DNA of 64,000 bases from Epiperipatus broadwayi (taxonomy: Eukaryota > Onychophora > Udeonychophora > Euonychophora > Peripatidae): assembly GCA_028023455.1 (NCBI GenBank), contig JAQFVV010012403.1, positions 1,242,001 to 1,306,000 on the forward strand, written 5' to 3'. This document shows, piece after piece, positions 48,060 through 59,061 of this stretch. Made by a program: the position numbers and the translations under genes. The notes under the pieces are model-generated. The model made no database searches. It had not been told where the DNA came from and saw only the letters and a list, made by a program, of their open reading frames with translations. Within the stretch, counting starts at the first letter, position 1; each line of letters begins with the position of its first letter.

Positions 48060-48265
48060 ATGTCACATGACCTAATTTAATAAGCTTGTCTTACAGATGT
48101 TATATTGGAAGACATATGGATGTCTGAAAATTTCAGATTTTCTACTTAATAGTTATACATTAGATAAAGTGCTGTGCTTGTCCTGGTATTTTAATCTAAT
48201 GATTAAATATCCTAGCACCTCACTGAGGATGCCAGTAGCAGAAATCGATCTGCAAAGCTTGTTAA
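48060..48265 (+). mobile_element. Family I copy, diverged
   Basis: GTCTGAAAATTTCAGATTTT, CTACTTAATAG, AGCACCTCACTGAGGATGCC and AAAGCTTGTTAACAGC parallel the plus arm 45421-45702. The core at about 48217-48242 is CTGAGGA, stem TGC/GCA, GAAAT. The 85-residue frame 48097-48354 is incidental. Confidence 0.55.
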
Positions 48266-50069
48266 CAGCTTATTTGCGAGCTCTTTATATAAGAATATCA
48301 TTATTTCAATATAAGAGCAGTAATACCACATCTGCATTTATATACTCAATATAGAATAATATATGCATCATTATTGATAAAAATCTTATTTTAAGCTTAA
48401 TAATTTAACAACTTCATGCCTATTAATATTAATGATTGTATATATATATATATATTAGACACATGCATATGTATATATATATATATATATTAGACACATG
48501 CACATCTCAAGGGCATTATCTCCATAAATAAATACAACTAAATCTCTATATTTGAATTACTTAAGTTGCATTATCATTTAATAATAAGATTATGCAAAAT
48601 TATTTTATTTCAACACTTACAAAATAAAATTCAAAAATTATTTAACTTCAGGTCATCCACACTGTCCAATGATTCCAAATGTCATCCATTCTTGCCCTAT
48701 ATTCACTTATTTTATTATACATTCAGTGTAAAATTGTCTATATATTTTAAACTCTGACAAATCATTTTTTTAAATAGTAAATAATTTATTCTTTTAAATG
48801 TTTCCACTATAAATAAATCCACATGAAGCTTTTACTATTATCAAAATAAAACTAAAATACTACTTAACCCTTAATTATTCAAAATTGTTCAATTATTATT
48901 ATTATAAAGTATACATTATTTATAAAACACTTTAAATGTATGAACTAACAATAAATGATAAATGTATAATGTTTTTATATTAAAAGTTCTTTAGTACATA
49001 TCAACAGTTCACATTATAATTTTTGCACAGTTTACATGTAATTTTTTTGCAAATAGATAAGTAAATATTTTAATTTGAATTCAGATAAACTTGTGGTCAT
49101 AAATGTAAGATATTCTTTAATTATTTATTTCAGCACTCTGACATACATAACCCAGTTAAAATCCTTTATTTTTTACTTGAATTCTATTTATGATATTTAA
49201 TATTGATGAACCTTTTTGAATGTCATTTTTTGTTTTGTATATCAGGTTGCTATAGAGAGTAAGACAGTCAGTCATTCATGATATTTTGTTCTTAAAAGAT
49301 TCTGAAGATTTTTTTTTTGTTTGAAATTGGTTACTATAACCAAGAAGGATTTTGTTAAGTTTAGCCAGCCATTAACATTTCAGTTATTGACATATCAAAA
49401 ATTCACAAATGATTTAATTTTTTTATAATACTTTTTAGAATGTATAGAAAATAAAATTGTTTTCAGATGCATTTTTTCTTTTTAAATTATTTTTTTTTAA
49501 AAAATAATAATAAAGTCAATCATAACAATAAGTCAATGTAATATATAAATTAACAATATTTTATCAAGTGTTTTATAAGTCTAAAATATTAATCATATAT
49601 TATTATTACCTTTTTAAGAATTAAATTTAAAATTACTTTACACAATATTAAAAATTTCTTTATATAATTAATGATTTAAATAATTCCTAAAATATATTTC
49701 AATTATTAATACAGAAATAATAAAGAATATTACACATACGTGTATGCACATATACATGTAAACAGCGTAACACAGGGTTATTTGTTAGTATTATGGGTAG
49801 TTACTTCTTAAAATGCACAATTTTTTTCTTATTATATTTAAAGGTTTTATCTTTCCCTTGCCTTTTTTAGCTTGTCTCCAAGGAGTAAATAACTATGTTG
49901 TATTCCCTCCTCCATCTCTGTCTGCTATGAAAGAATGATTATAATAGAGTGGAATGCATATTTCATTTTAGTATGTCTGTGATACATAATACTGTAAATG
50001 CTGTAAAAATAAGTTATTTTTTAATTATTACGACGACGTTGATTATGATTATGAAAAAGTACCCAGAGG
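48266..50069. other. AT-rich DNA with (TA)n tracts
   Basis: A TA-tract-plus-TAGACACATGCA motif is duplicated at 48438-48467 and 48470-48501. No gene seen. Confidence 0.5.
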
Positions 50070-50076
50070 CTAAACT

Positions 50077-50280
50077 CTTCATATAGTATTATCACTCAGT
50101 GAAAGCCAGAGTAATCAATGGATGCAAGAAGGTTTGTGCATAAAATCCCTATCTAGTACTCTGGCTTGCACTGAGTGGTTATACTGTATGGAGAGTTTAA
50201 CCTCTGTGTAAACAGCAGGTGTAAGCATAAAGAATGGTGATCAAGTGATGTTTTAGTGGTTTAATTATGAAAAAGTACTT
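50077..50280. mobile_element. Family E mini-foldback
   Basis: The arms GGCTAAACTCTTCATATAGT ... GCCAGAGTAATC and TACTCTGGCTTGCACTGAGT ... GAGAGTTTAACC fold on each other. The centre with the hammerhead-like core is deleted. The conserved E extension (GGTGATCAAGTGATGTTTTA) continues to 50280. Confidence 0.6.
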
Positions 50281-50599
50281 AAAGTTTGTTATTGCTAAAT
50301 TGTGTGGGTGCATTTAAAAGCACTATAGTTATAATGAAAATATGTGAACTTGAAGCTGCACTTACAATTATGATTTAATATTGATAATAAAATATGTTTA
50401 AAGCAAAAGGCCAAAAAAATGTAATAAGATTTGTTTTGTAAAAAAAAATAATTTATAAAAATGAAAAAAAAAAATGAAAAAAATATTAAGAAAAAAATGC
50501 ATCTGAGACTATCTTAATTAAAGCCACAAACTTCTGTGAAATTAGTGTTTCTAAATTTATAATATTTAAAATAAAATTTGACTTGAGATCATTTATCTG

Positions 50600-50740
50600 A
50601 TAACCTGCACAGTATGATGTAGTTAGTGCAGTGTCCAACTGGGGATCGAGAGGTCACATGATCGATTCTGGTACTCATAGGTATGTCACTCAAGCTTCTT
50701 ATAAAGTCATGAGTAATAAAGCCATATATCTTTTTGTCAT
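50600..50740 (+). repeat. tRNA-like SINE remnant (family D-like)
   Basis: CACAGTATGATGTAGTTAGT resembles an A-box region, GGTCACATGATCGATTCTGG a B-box region, and the CAAGCTTCTTATAAAGTCAT and GAGTAATAAAGCCAT stretches parallel the D tail. Confidence 0.45.
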
Positions 50741-51474
50741 TTATCTGATAATTAATATTTTTATATTTATAAGAATATTGATCACCCCTGCTTCTTACAT
50801 GGGATGTATGAAATATCATTATTGCAGACATTCTTTTGAATTTCACACAACTTGATGCTACTTGTATATTAATATCTATATTACATTCCATTATTTTTGT
50901 AACTATAGTTTTTGATATATACAAAAATATATGCACTAAAATGTATGTTTTTCTAGTTATTATTATTTTCTATATGTATATACAAAATATCACATGACCT
51001 CTGCATATACATTACTTTTGAAAAGCAAATTTATTTCTCATACCAGTTTACAATCCTGGGTAACCTTTTTTTGATTGCTCAGATTTATATAAGACAGCAG
51101 AATTGGATTACTTTTTACATATATTTAAACCTTTTTAGATGTAGATTTTCAGACTTTTTACATAGGTGTTTATTACTGAAAGTGCGCTCACCTAAATAAA
51201 AAAAAAAGAAAAGAAATAAAACCCATTATATAAAGCATACACACATACATATACAAAAGAATTATATATGTGTGTGTAACTTATAAACAAAATAAATTTA
51301 TAAGTTTTATAAGTGATTCACTTAAGTTTTTAAAACTCCAATTGATGGGTGAGCGCGTAGAGATTTATAATAGTTACGGAAACAGTACATGATTGGAGGT
51401 TTATTTCCTTCTGTACAAATATCTGTGTGTGTAGAAACCTGAAAATGGCCTATTTATAAATTAATAAAAATCAA
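50741..51474. other. AT-rich DNA, nothing recognised
   Basis: The antisense-overlapping frames at 50589-50936 and 50631-50855 carry no domain. Confidence 0.45.
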
Positions 51475-51600
51475 ATGGTGTCATTGTTTGAGAGTTCATA
51501 AAAAGTTTGAGTATCATCTGGAATTGATCTAAGGACGTTATACTAAAGTATAACGTCTGACCCTGTGCTACTGAACTAATGACTGCAGGACAATGTTTAG
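51475..51600 (-). repeat. tRNA-like SINE remnant (minus strand)
   Basis: On the minus strand: CAGTCATTAGTTCAGTAGCA (A-box-like), GGGTCAGACGTTATAC, TAGATCAATTCCAGA (B-box-like) and CTCAAACTTTTTATGAACTC (D-like tail). An internal palindrome GTTATACTTTAGTATAAC is present. Confidence 0.45.
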
Positions 51601-51884
51601 GTTGCACATATAAACAGATATAGGAAATTAATTAGAAAAAGGGTAAATTTCAATATATACACTTTAATGAAAAAAAGTAAAAAAATGAATCTGCAGAAAT
51701 AATAAAATATAACATTGGTATCATTAAAACAATGATATATTCAAAAATAGAAATCCGTTGAATAAATTAATATTAGTAATTAAATCCTTATAATAAGCAA
51801 AATAATAGCAATGATTTTAACAAAATAGTAAGTTGTGTCAAAGTATGTACTGTCCATAAGATGGAGCCACATTTGCAATAAGGA

Positions 51885-52505
51885 GAAGTCACAGTGCATC
51901 ACATTACATCACAACAAAATAGATGCATTAATAAAGAATAAGGAGTTGGAGAGATGTAGAACTAGTGTGGAGAGTAAAAAGAATTTAAATATATATAGAA
52001 GTAAATGGAATATTGAGTTAATTTATGATAATAGCAAGGAAAGTAGTTTACTGTTTAAGGTTCTAACGGGATCTTTAGCAACAGAGGATTATACATGTAA
52101 ATGGGTAAATGGAAACACGTAGGTGATTTAGTCTGCAAGTTGTGTAAGGAAGGCATAGAAAATATTAAGCATTGTTAATTGAATGTAAATGTCTGAAAGC
52201 AGAAAGGACACAAATAATAAAGCTGAGGAAAAATAAATCTAAGGAAAGTGATTATACAGAAAGTAGATTATTGGGTTTTATGGTGGGTTTGGGAAAAGAT
52301 AAGGGGGGTTTAGATATAAAAACCATGGAGTTGACAAAGATTATGTTGTGGAAATGGGATGGAGCAGAATATGGAAAAACTTAGGGTGGGGAATGGAAAG
52401 GGAAGGTAAAGTGGCTAACAGGTTTCTCTGGGCATAGTTGCTGAGAGATTCCTGACTCCATATAAGAAGAAGTCACAGTGCATCACATCACATCATCACA
52501 TCAAT
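51885..52505 (+). pseudogene. Jockey-like LINE C-terminus, fused behind another copy's 3' end
   Basis: At 51885-51922 lies the extreme 3' end of one copy (AAGTCACAGTGCATCACATT). A second, 5'-truncated copy follows directly and reads ALIKNKELERCRTSVESK and ELIYDNSKESSLLFKVLTGS; after a frameshift, CKLCKEGIENIKHC and IECKCLKAERTQIIKL, then MVGLGKDKGGLDIKTM and WKWDGAEYGKT, and the 3' end to CATCACATCA. The CxxC-H-C arrangement is the C-terminal knuckle typical of many non-LTR retrotransposons. It is better preserved than the copy at 39870 but not functional. Confidence 0.75.
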
Positions 52506-52976
52506 AAATAAATCCTAATTAGTAAGAACTAAAATGTGGATGATGGGAAAAGATAATATAAAGAAGTATGGGCTATTTCTAGGGATATACTCATTCTATT
52601 AATAGAAAATATTCCTGCATCCCATTGTCAAGAAAATGGGACATCTAATTTACATATCGCAATTTATTTACATATAGATCCCTCCACAATATATACATAT
52701 TTTAAACAACGATGCAGTTCGTGTTAACCTGCTACAAGCTAGCTCATTGGGCTTGAGTTTTATTGTATTATATTTACCTTATGAAAAGTGTATAATTTTC
52801 GAGATTTAAATAAACTGTGTAATAAATATATTAAATAATCATAATAAGTACATATAATTTTTTAATATTTTCAAAGTTCATACTTTTTATTTTTTAACAA
52901 TTAATTTTTTATTTGGCTGTTGGTATGCTATGTGATTTTATTTGATGAATTTCATGTACACTAAAACTGCACTAAT
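52506..52976. other. AT-rich DNA, nothing recognised
   Basis: No supported feature. Confidence 0.5.
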
Positions 52977-53076
52977 TTTTTTTTTTTCAGGTGTCAAAGC
53001 ATTGGCCGGGAAGCGAACCCGGGACGACTGCTTGTAAGGCTGCTGTGCTAATCACTCGCTCACCAACGCTTGACAA
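52977..53076 (-). mobile_element. tRNA-derived SINE (family C), copy 5
   Basis: Minus strand: T-run, GTGTCAAAGCATTGGCC end, GAAGCGAACCCGGGAC for the B-box, GCTAATCACTCGCTCACCAA for the A-box. The flanks AACTGCACTAA and AACTGTACTAA (10 of 11) are a likely target-site duplication. Confidence 0.8.
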
Positions 53077-53675
53077 CTGTACTAAATTTTATATGTACAA
53101 AAATATAAGTCAATTTTAATTTATTTACCCAACAGTTTCAAAAAACATTACTAACCTTAAACTTTATTAAGTTTACAATCCTTTATATAAAAACATTTCA
53201 TTAAGTATTATATTTAACTTCCTTTGAAATCTAAGATTAAAAAAAAATTGACATAATAAACTTCCAAAATTATTGTTATTATACATCTTTTAAATTGTAA
53301 ATTTTCATTTATCAACTTATGTCATCTTTAAAATTACTCAGAATATAGAGAATATCTTGTAATCTAAAACTTATATTATTATTCAGTGACTTTAATCTAT
53401 AAACTAAAACTTAAAATTATCAGATCAAAAGCATTTTTTTTATTAATTATTTACTTCATCTGTCATAGCTGTCCTTTGTTTTACTGACAATGTAAGTTCA
53501 AGAAAGTGTAGGTCTCCAATCAGGAGAGAAAGAATCAAATTTAATTGTTTAAACACATTTGTAAATTTTACTAAAGAAAATATAATGTTGGATACTAATA
53601 TAAACATATTCTCTACTTTTAAACTGCATTTATTTAAAACAGACATTACGCTTTAGTATATTGATAAAGAAGAGA
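53077..53675. other. AT-rich DNA, nothing recognised
   Basis: No supported feature. Confidence 0.5.
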
Positions 53676-53772
53676 TGTCAAGCGTTGGTGGCCTAGTGGT
53701 TAGCATAGAAGCCTTTCAAGCAGATGGCCGGGTTCGCTTCCCGGACAACGCATTTGACATATGAAAAAAAAA
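53676..53772 (+). mobile_element. tRNA-derived SINE (family C), copy 6
   Basis: The clearest tRNA-like copy: GCGTTGG and CAACGC form the acceptor-like ends, GGCCTAGTGGTTAGCAT is the A-box and D-arm region, GGGTTCGCTTCCCGG the T-arm with B-box. It then ends ATTTGACATATG and an A-run. The multi-copy context argues against a functional tRNA gene. Confidence 0.8.
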
Positions 53773-54667
53773 GACGAAAATATACTTAGTAATCTCTATA
53801 TATTTATCTATTGAATTAAAAAGGTAGAACATGGGCTTATTTTCATAGTAGTGTGACAATTAACCCTCAAGTATCTGTTTAATGTCAATAATAGTATGAT
53901 AACTGCCTTATCATTTGTAGATTTGAGACCCATAGTAGTATGACTGCTGCTATCACCAGCTACCACTCTAGTGGGGCTACCACTCTAATGGGGCTGGTCA
54001 TATCACAATACTATCATACTTTTTTAAATTTAACAGTCAGTACTTGGACATTAATTTTAATCCATTGCTAAAATTTAATTTCTAGCAATAAGATTTAAAT
54101 ACCCATTTACTGACCAAATCATGATGATTTGGTATGGTAGCAGTAAGATTATTAACTGAAAGAAAATAAGCTTGCTTGTATCTGAAACATTTCCAAAGGT
54201 TATTCAGTACAAATTCAAACCTTAGTCGATGTGCTAACTTCAAGCAAAAAACCTTAATTTTTAAAAGCAATATATATATATTAACTACTTTTGTTTCACC
54301 TGATAATTAGGAAATCCTAAATAATTTTAGTTGTGACAGTGCAACAAATAACCTGAATCATATTGCTATAATGAGAGAAAGTTTTTATCCTTAGTATTTG
54401 AACTCCTATTCTCAAACTATTTTCAGGCTTTTGCCTTCATCTATGAAGCTTGGGATTAAAAGTTGAAAGGAATGCATGTAGGTATTCAGCAACTCCCTTA
54501 GTTCCACTTTATCTATCGAGCTTAAAACTTAAAAGTTCAAATCAATCTAAGGTTTTGAACTACTAAAAATGAAAATTACACATGCATCTGATAATCATTG
54601 CGATTCTAGCTTACACTTGATATTTCTAAAGTGGATTGCTTTTGTTTAGCTAACATATTTAAAGTCC
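53773..54667. other. AT-rich DNA with a 17-bp tandem repeat
   Basis: CACTCTAGTGGGGCTAC then CACTCTAATGGGGCT at 53966-53998. The minus strand at about 54390-54440 has GGAGTTCAAATACTAAGG, B-box-like. No gene seen. Confidence 0.4.
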
Positions 54668-54809
54668 AACTGCTCCTATTCTGTCAAGCGTTATTAGCTG
54701 AGAGGTCATCGCAACTGCCTTGCAAGCAAGTAGTTGGTTGCAGATGGTTGTGGGTTCGTGTCCCGGCCGATACTATGACATAAGAAAGAAAAAAAAACTG
54801 CTCCTATTC
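54668..54809 (+). mobile_element. tRNA-derived SINE (family C), copy 7, with 15-bp target-site duplication
   Basis: The SINE at 54683-54796 belongs to the same subfamily as the copy at 26852 (TTGCAAGCAAGTAGTTGGTT insert). It ends in an A-rich tail. AACTGCTCCTATTCT occurs directly before it (54668-54682) and directly after the tail (54795-54809), a perfect duplication. This is the mark of LINE-machinery retroposition and fixes the element boundaries. Confidence 0.93.
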
Positions 54810-55179
54810 TTATTTGAAATGCCCTAGTGGCATTTTCAATAAGTTTGTTCTTTTCATATTGGGTCATAAAATAGAAATGAATTTTAGTTGATGCATAATA
54901 AAAAATGAAAATATGTTTTAGAATTCAAAATTAAACTTATTATTATTAAAATTCGACAAAAAAATTTTCACTGGCATTTATGAAAGCAATTTTTTTTACC
55001 AATGAAAATCACGTTCACTTTATCATAACTACATTATTAAATAAAGGGATTTGAAGTTAGTATACATCTAGTCCATCCCTATCCTATTAATATAAATTGT
55101 CATAATGGTTTGATAATATGAGGGGTTAGATTGACATAATGTCTACATGGATATGACTACAATATCAAATCCACTAAGA
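54810..55179. other. AT-rich DNA, nothing recognised
   Basis: No supported feature. Confidence 0.5.
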
Positions 55180-55494
55180 TCTTTGAGCAGTCCATCATTG
55201 GTTTTTTAATAAAATAGACAATTAAATTGTTGAAAGACTGAGAAGATTGAAGCCTGTCCATTAAAGTTTAAGGAATTGCTATCTTAATATAAGACAAGCC
55301 CTAATTGTATATATTATAATGGAATAAGTATATGCCGTTACATTTCTTTCAAATAAAAGTGGAAAAATATAAAATACATTAAAGTTTAAGGAATTGCTAT
55401 CTTAATATAAGACAAGCCCTAATTGTATATACTATAATGGAATAAGTATATGCCGTTACATTTCTTTCAAATAAATGTGGAAAAATATAAAATC
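55180..55494 (+). repeat. Family H segment with a 118-bp tandem duplication
   Basis: GATTGAAGCCTGTCCATTAA and the TTGCTATCTTAATATAA segment match family H (minus, 25640-25680). Then a 118-bp unit is repeated exactly in tandem (55259-55376 and 55377-55494), with only a few differences. Confidence 0.85.
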
Positions 55495-55974
55495 ACCCTC
55501 AACTAGAAATATATATATAAAAAAGAGAATTTAATAATTTTATGTAAATTAATATATATAATGCACAGATGGCAAACTAATGATATAATTTAAAGTTTAA
55601 AATCTAAAAGCGATATTGTTTTGATATAAAAAAAATTTAAAAAAAAAAAATGCTGTTAGTTATTTTTAATCTTAGAATGGAAATGATTTTCTATATTAAT
55701 GTAATTGCAAACAGGCCCTTGGGCATAAAATCAGATATGAGATAAATTAAAAAAAACATACTAGTGATAAAATTTTGAGTTCCCGCTCTAAAGAAAGCTG
55801 ACCAATAACAATGGAAATAAGCACATGGTCCACAGAGAAAAGTCAAGCCAAATAAGATCGATCCTGGTATTTACTGATAACAATTTTAAAAAGATATAAA
55901 AAGAAAACTTTGAGATTTAGATTTGGATTGCTCTTGCTGATTGCATGTTATTTTAATATATTATAAGTGTATTG
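55495..55974. other. AT-rich DNA, nothing recognised
   Basis: No supported feature. Confidence 0.5.
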
Positions 55975-56165
55975 CGGATCTCCAAAATGTAGGGGTCAGC
56001 AATAATTTACGTTTCCATGTACTGCGGCAGCTGAGGCATTCCCCATAGTATGATGGTTCCAGCAACAGACTTGTTTCCACCTAGAAGAATACGGAATGGA
56101 AAGAACTTTGTATTCTACCATGCATCATGGATCACCAAGATGGGCTTCAATAAAGTTAAAGCATT
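55975..56165. other. GC-richer island of unknown origin
   Basis: About 190 bp close to balanced base composition in otherwise AT-rich DNA. All frames contain stops; the most open plus-strand stretch reads ADLQNVGVSNNLRFHVLRQL before a stop. No splice sites fit. It could be a decayed coding fragment, a transposon remnant or a young insertion from a richer sequence. Not recognised. Confidence 0.35.
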
Positions 56166-56679
56166 GGAAATTATCAACTTTTCTTTTAAATGAAGTATGA
56201 ACATTAATTATATAATGCAAACTTTTCAAGAATTTTAAACGTCATTTAACTTTTAAAAGAAATCTCTCTCTTATCTGACTAAAATTTTAAATTATTTATT
56301 ATATTTTATATGTGTGTTTGATATCATTTCCATTCTCGTAAATTTTGTTTAAATTACTAATTAAAAAAAAAAGATAAGCGTAAATGGCTGCACAGATTCA
56401 TAAGATTATTTAGTTTAAGAGTGTTAATTTTTGGGCTAATTCTTTCGCAGTTGGATCAGTGCTGGTGAATAAATGTATGGATGTTATATGTCAAATGTAA
56501 TTTGAGTAGGTACATTGGATACTCCTTCCCTTGTACCATGTTAGCATACAGGGCATAATACCCACCTGAACATATGACCCAAAAGAGTAGTCATCACATT
56601 GTCAATGGTTGTAGACATATTTTCTATGCCGTTGATTTTTTTATGCTATGACTGGGACAGTAAACCTGCAAAGACCGCT
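56166..56679. other. Unassigned DNA
   Basis: AT-rich to moderate composition, no gene or repeat assigned. Confidence 0.45.
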
Positions 56680-56876
56680 ATCCCCATTTTTCACATGATC
56701 ACTATCTCATACTAGCACATAATTGTTATTAAACAATTCAAACAAAGCAAAACTCTCCATATAGTAGTGCCATCTTGTGCTAACAAGAGCATCAATTGAT
56801 TGCTCTTGTTAGCACAAGATGGCACTACTATATGAAGAGTTTTGCTTTGTTTGAATTGTTTAATCCCCATTTTTCA
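56680..56876. mobile_element. Family E palindrome with 14-bp target-site duplication
   Basis: ATCCCCATTTTTCA occurs at 56680-56693 and 56863-56876. Between them, 56729-56863 (sharing its last base with the duplication) is a nearly perfect 135-bp palindrome made of two inverted E ends (AACAATTCAAACAAAGCAAA, GTAGTGCCATCTTGTGCTAA), preceded by the usual E extension (CATGATCACTATCTCATACT). No spacer and no hammerhead-like core remain. The perfect flanking repeat marks it as an insertion and shows that E makes variable-length duplications of retroelement type. Confidence 0.85.
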
Positions 56877-57534
56877 GAGCAGCTCCTACATATATATTTC
56901 AAATATTTTCATTCTTGTATCATGGGGAAGATGTTCATTCCTTCCCACTATGAATCTTTATTTCTCAAATGATATCATGCTACAGATGAAAATTCCTGTT
57001 AGCATGGTTGTGTTATGCTAATAATCTCATTTTGCATTGGTTACATCGGTATATCAGTAAGCTAGCATTGGTTTAAATGTGAGATTTTTGGCCTAAGGTT
57101 AAAAGGGATTGGGTTGGTTATTGCATAATCTATGTAGCATATTCACACTTATTAAAATATTAAAATTGTATTTAAATCTATTAAATGCTTCCATCTGTGC
57201 ACATGATTTAAATGAAATATATTTAGTTAATTTAATTTTCAGAATCTTTTCTTTTAATGTGTGTGTGCATTATAATAATATGTTTTGTTGAATTAATTTT
57301 GACAGTAACTTATTTTATATATTTATTTTATTAATATTTAAATTTAAGAATTAATTTGAATATACAGCATGATATTTTAAGCTCAGCTTCTCCCTGAGGT
57401 AGTGACTGGTGCTTTCGATTCGATAAAAAAGTAACCTCTCCCATGCGTATCTGCCTACTGTATAAATTTTACAGGTTCAAATGGTCTGGTGGTGCCCTGG
57501 TATGGCAGATTAGGTTAGGGAGGTTCCATCAACC
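56877..57534. other. AT-rich DNA, nothing recognised
   Basis: No gene. A patch at 57470-57535 has AGGTTCAAATGG, weakly B-box-like. Confidence 0.4.
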
Positions 57535-57660
57535 ATTATAATATATATGGGAGATTATGATCTGGCCCAATTGATGAATGCTGGTCCTGCATGAAATATG
57601 TATATTGGAAATCATTTATCTTTTTCACATGTGTGTGGTCATATACATTGGTTATTTAAG
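57535..57660 (+). mobile_element. Family H copy (plus strand)
   Basis: GGGAGATTATGATCTGGCCC, then TTGATGA, hairpin ATGC/GCAT, GAAATATG (57571-57600), AATCATTTATCTTTTTCACA and GTGGTCATATACATTG. It matches the copy at 35960-36125 in opposite orientation. Confidence 0.55.
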
Positions 57661-57894
57661 ATAAAATGGAAGATAAATATAGACTGAAAATTTTACATTC
57701 TGAATGAATAGATTAATAATTACATTATGATTTGTCTTATTAAAAGCAAATATTTTCAAATAAAATATATTTGTAATCATATAGTTTTTGAATTTAAAAT
57801 GAATATTTTATAAATGTATTGCATAAATAAACTTAAATTTATGAATAAATTATTGTAAATAGAAATTAATTCACACTCAGCTGCCTACTATATG

Positions 57895-57977
57895 TATATA
57901 ATTTTAATGCACAAATCAGTGATTTGATTTGAAGAAGCTCTGTTGTTATGCACTGATTTTTGCATTAAAATTATATA
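57895..57977. repeat. Short inverted repeat, 27-bp arms
   Basis: TATATAATTTTAATGCACAA and ATCAGTG pair with CACTGATTTTTGCATTAAAA and TTATATA across a 29-bp loop. Confidence 0.75.
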
Positions 57978-58152
57978 TATTATAAATAAATTATTGAAAA
58001 TTAAAATTGTTTTTTTTTTTGGAAATACCAAAAGAATAAAGCATGTTCTGAAATGTATGGAATTGAAGTGCTTGCTGGTAGTTTTTTTGTATTGATACAA
58101 TTAATCAGAACATTATCAGCTTGCTTTGAGATTCAAATTTGTATGATATTTG

Positions 58153-58226
58153 TGTGAGGTTTGTATGATACTGACATCTTCAGATTTTTTGTGAGATCTG
58201 TATGATACTGACATCTTCAGATTTTT
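58153..58226 (+). repeat. 37-bp tandem duplication
   Basis: Two adjacent units containing TGTATGATACTGACATCTTC and AGATTTTT, near identical. Confidence 0.92.
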
Positions 58227-59003
58227 AAAAAATTAATAATTGTATTTATGATTTTATACAAAAATGTATTGTAATGTTGTACATTTTGATTTAGGTCTTT
58301 ATTGCACCCTATAAAGTGCTGGTTAATCAAACTATATAAAAAGAAATAGTTATATTTCCTGATTAATTGACCTACTGATTTATTACAATTTTCATTGCTG
58401 GTGGTATCACTTTTTTATTTATTTGAAAGGGTGCCAGAGTCCATAGACCCACTAATATCTATCACATCATCTCATTGAAACAAATAACTAAAATAATATC
58501 TTAATTTTGTTTACTTATCACTTAAATCTTTTATATGAAATTTCTTTAAGAATTTTCCCTGGGCTTAACTATTAAACAAGCATGTTGGCAAAGGTAATGT
58601 ATACATTTCTTAAAACAATCTTTTTAATAATAAAATCTACATAACTAAAATTAAGAACATAGAAAGAAAGTGTTATATTAATGCTAAATATTTTATTAAA
58701 ATCAATTAAAATATTTAAATGGTAAATTATTAATAAAATAGAAAGAACAAACACATACTCATCCAGACAAGTAATGTTAAATAATTACAACAATTCTTAT
58801 TACAATCTTCTTAGGCCATAAATGAAATAGTTCCTTGAATAATAAACAGAAAATGTCTCTATTGGTAATACAAGCTTATAGTTTAAGTCTATAGTTAAAT
58901 TTAGTTGGCAAACATATTGAATTTGGCACAAGTAGGGTATAAATTTTAGCTTACCAGTGTTGTGCATTTACATAGATTGTAATGGCATACATGTATTTTT
59001 TAG
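58227..59003. other. AT-rich DNA, nothing recognised
   Basis: No supported feature. Confidence 0.5.
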
Positions 59004-59061
59004 GGATGAAAGAGCTCATTGGCAAGCTACTTTGATTCCTGTCAACATTTTTACATTCCTG
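59004..59061 (+). other. Possible 58-bp exon with splice signals
   Basis: ATGTATTTTTTAG precedes and GTAAGTTG follows. One frame is open and reads DERAHWQATLIPVNIFTFL. No domain can be judged from 19 residues, and no partner exon is visible nearby. Low confidence. Confidence 0.18.

Noticed and set aside
50589-50936. 115-residue minus frame
   Set aside because: It overlaps a SINE-like remnant and an opposing frame, has no domain and has AT-driven composition.
53676-53772. Functional tRNA gene
   Set aside because: Despite a good acceptor and T-arm, it is one of seven copies with A-rich tails on both strands; it is a SINE.
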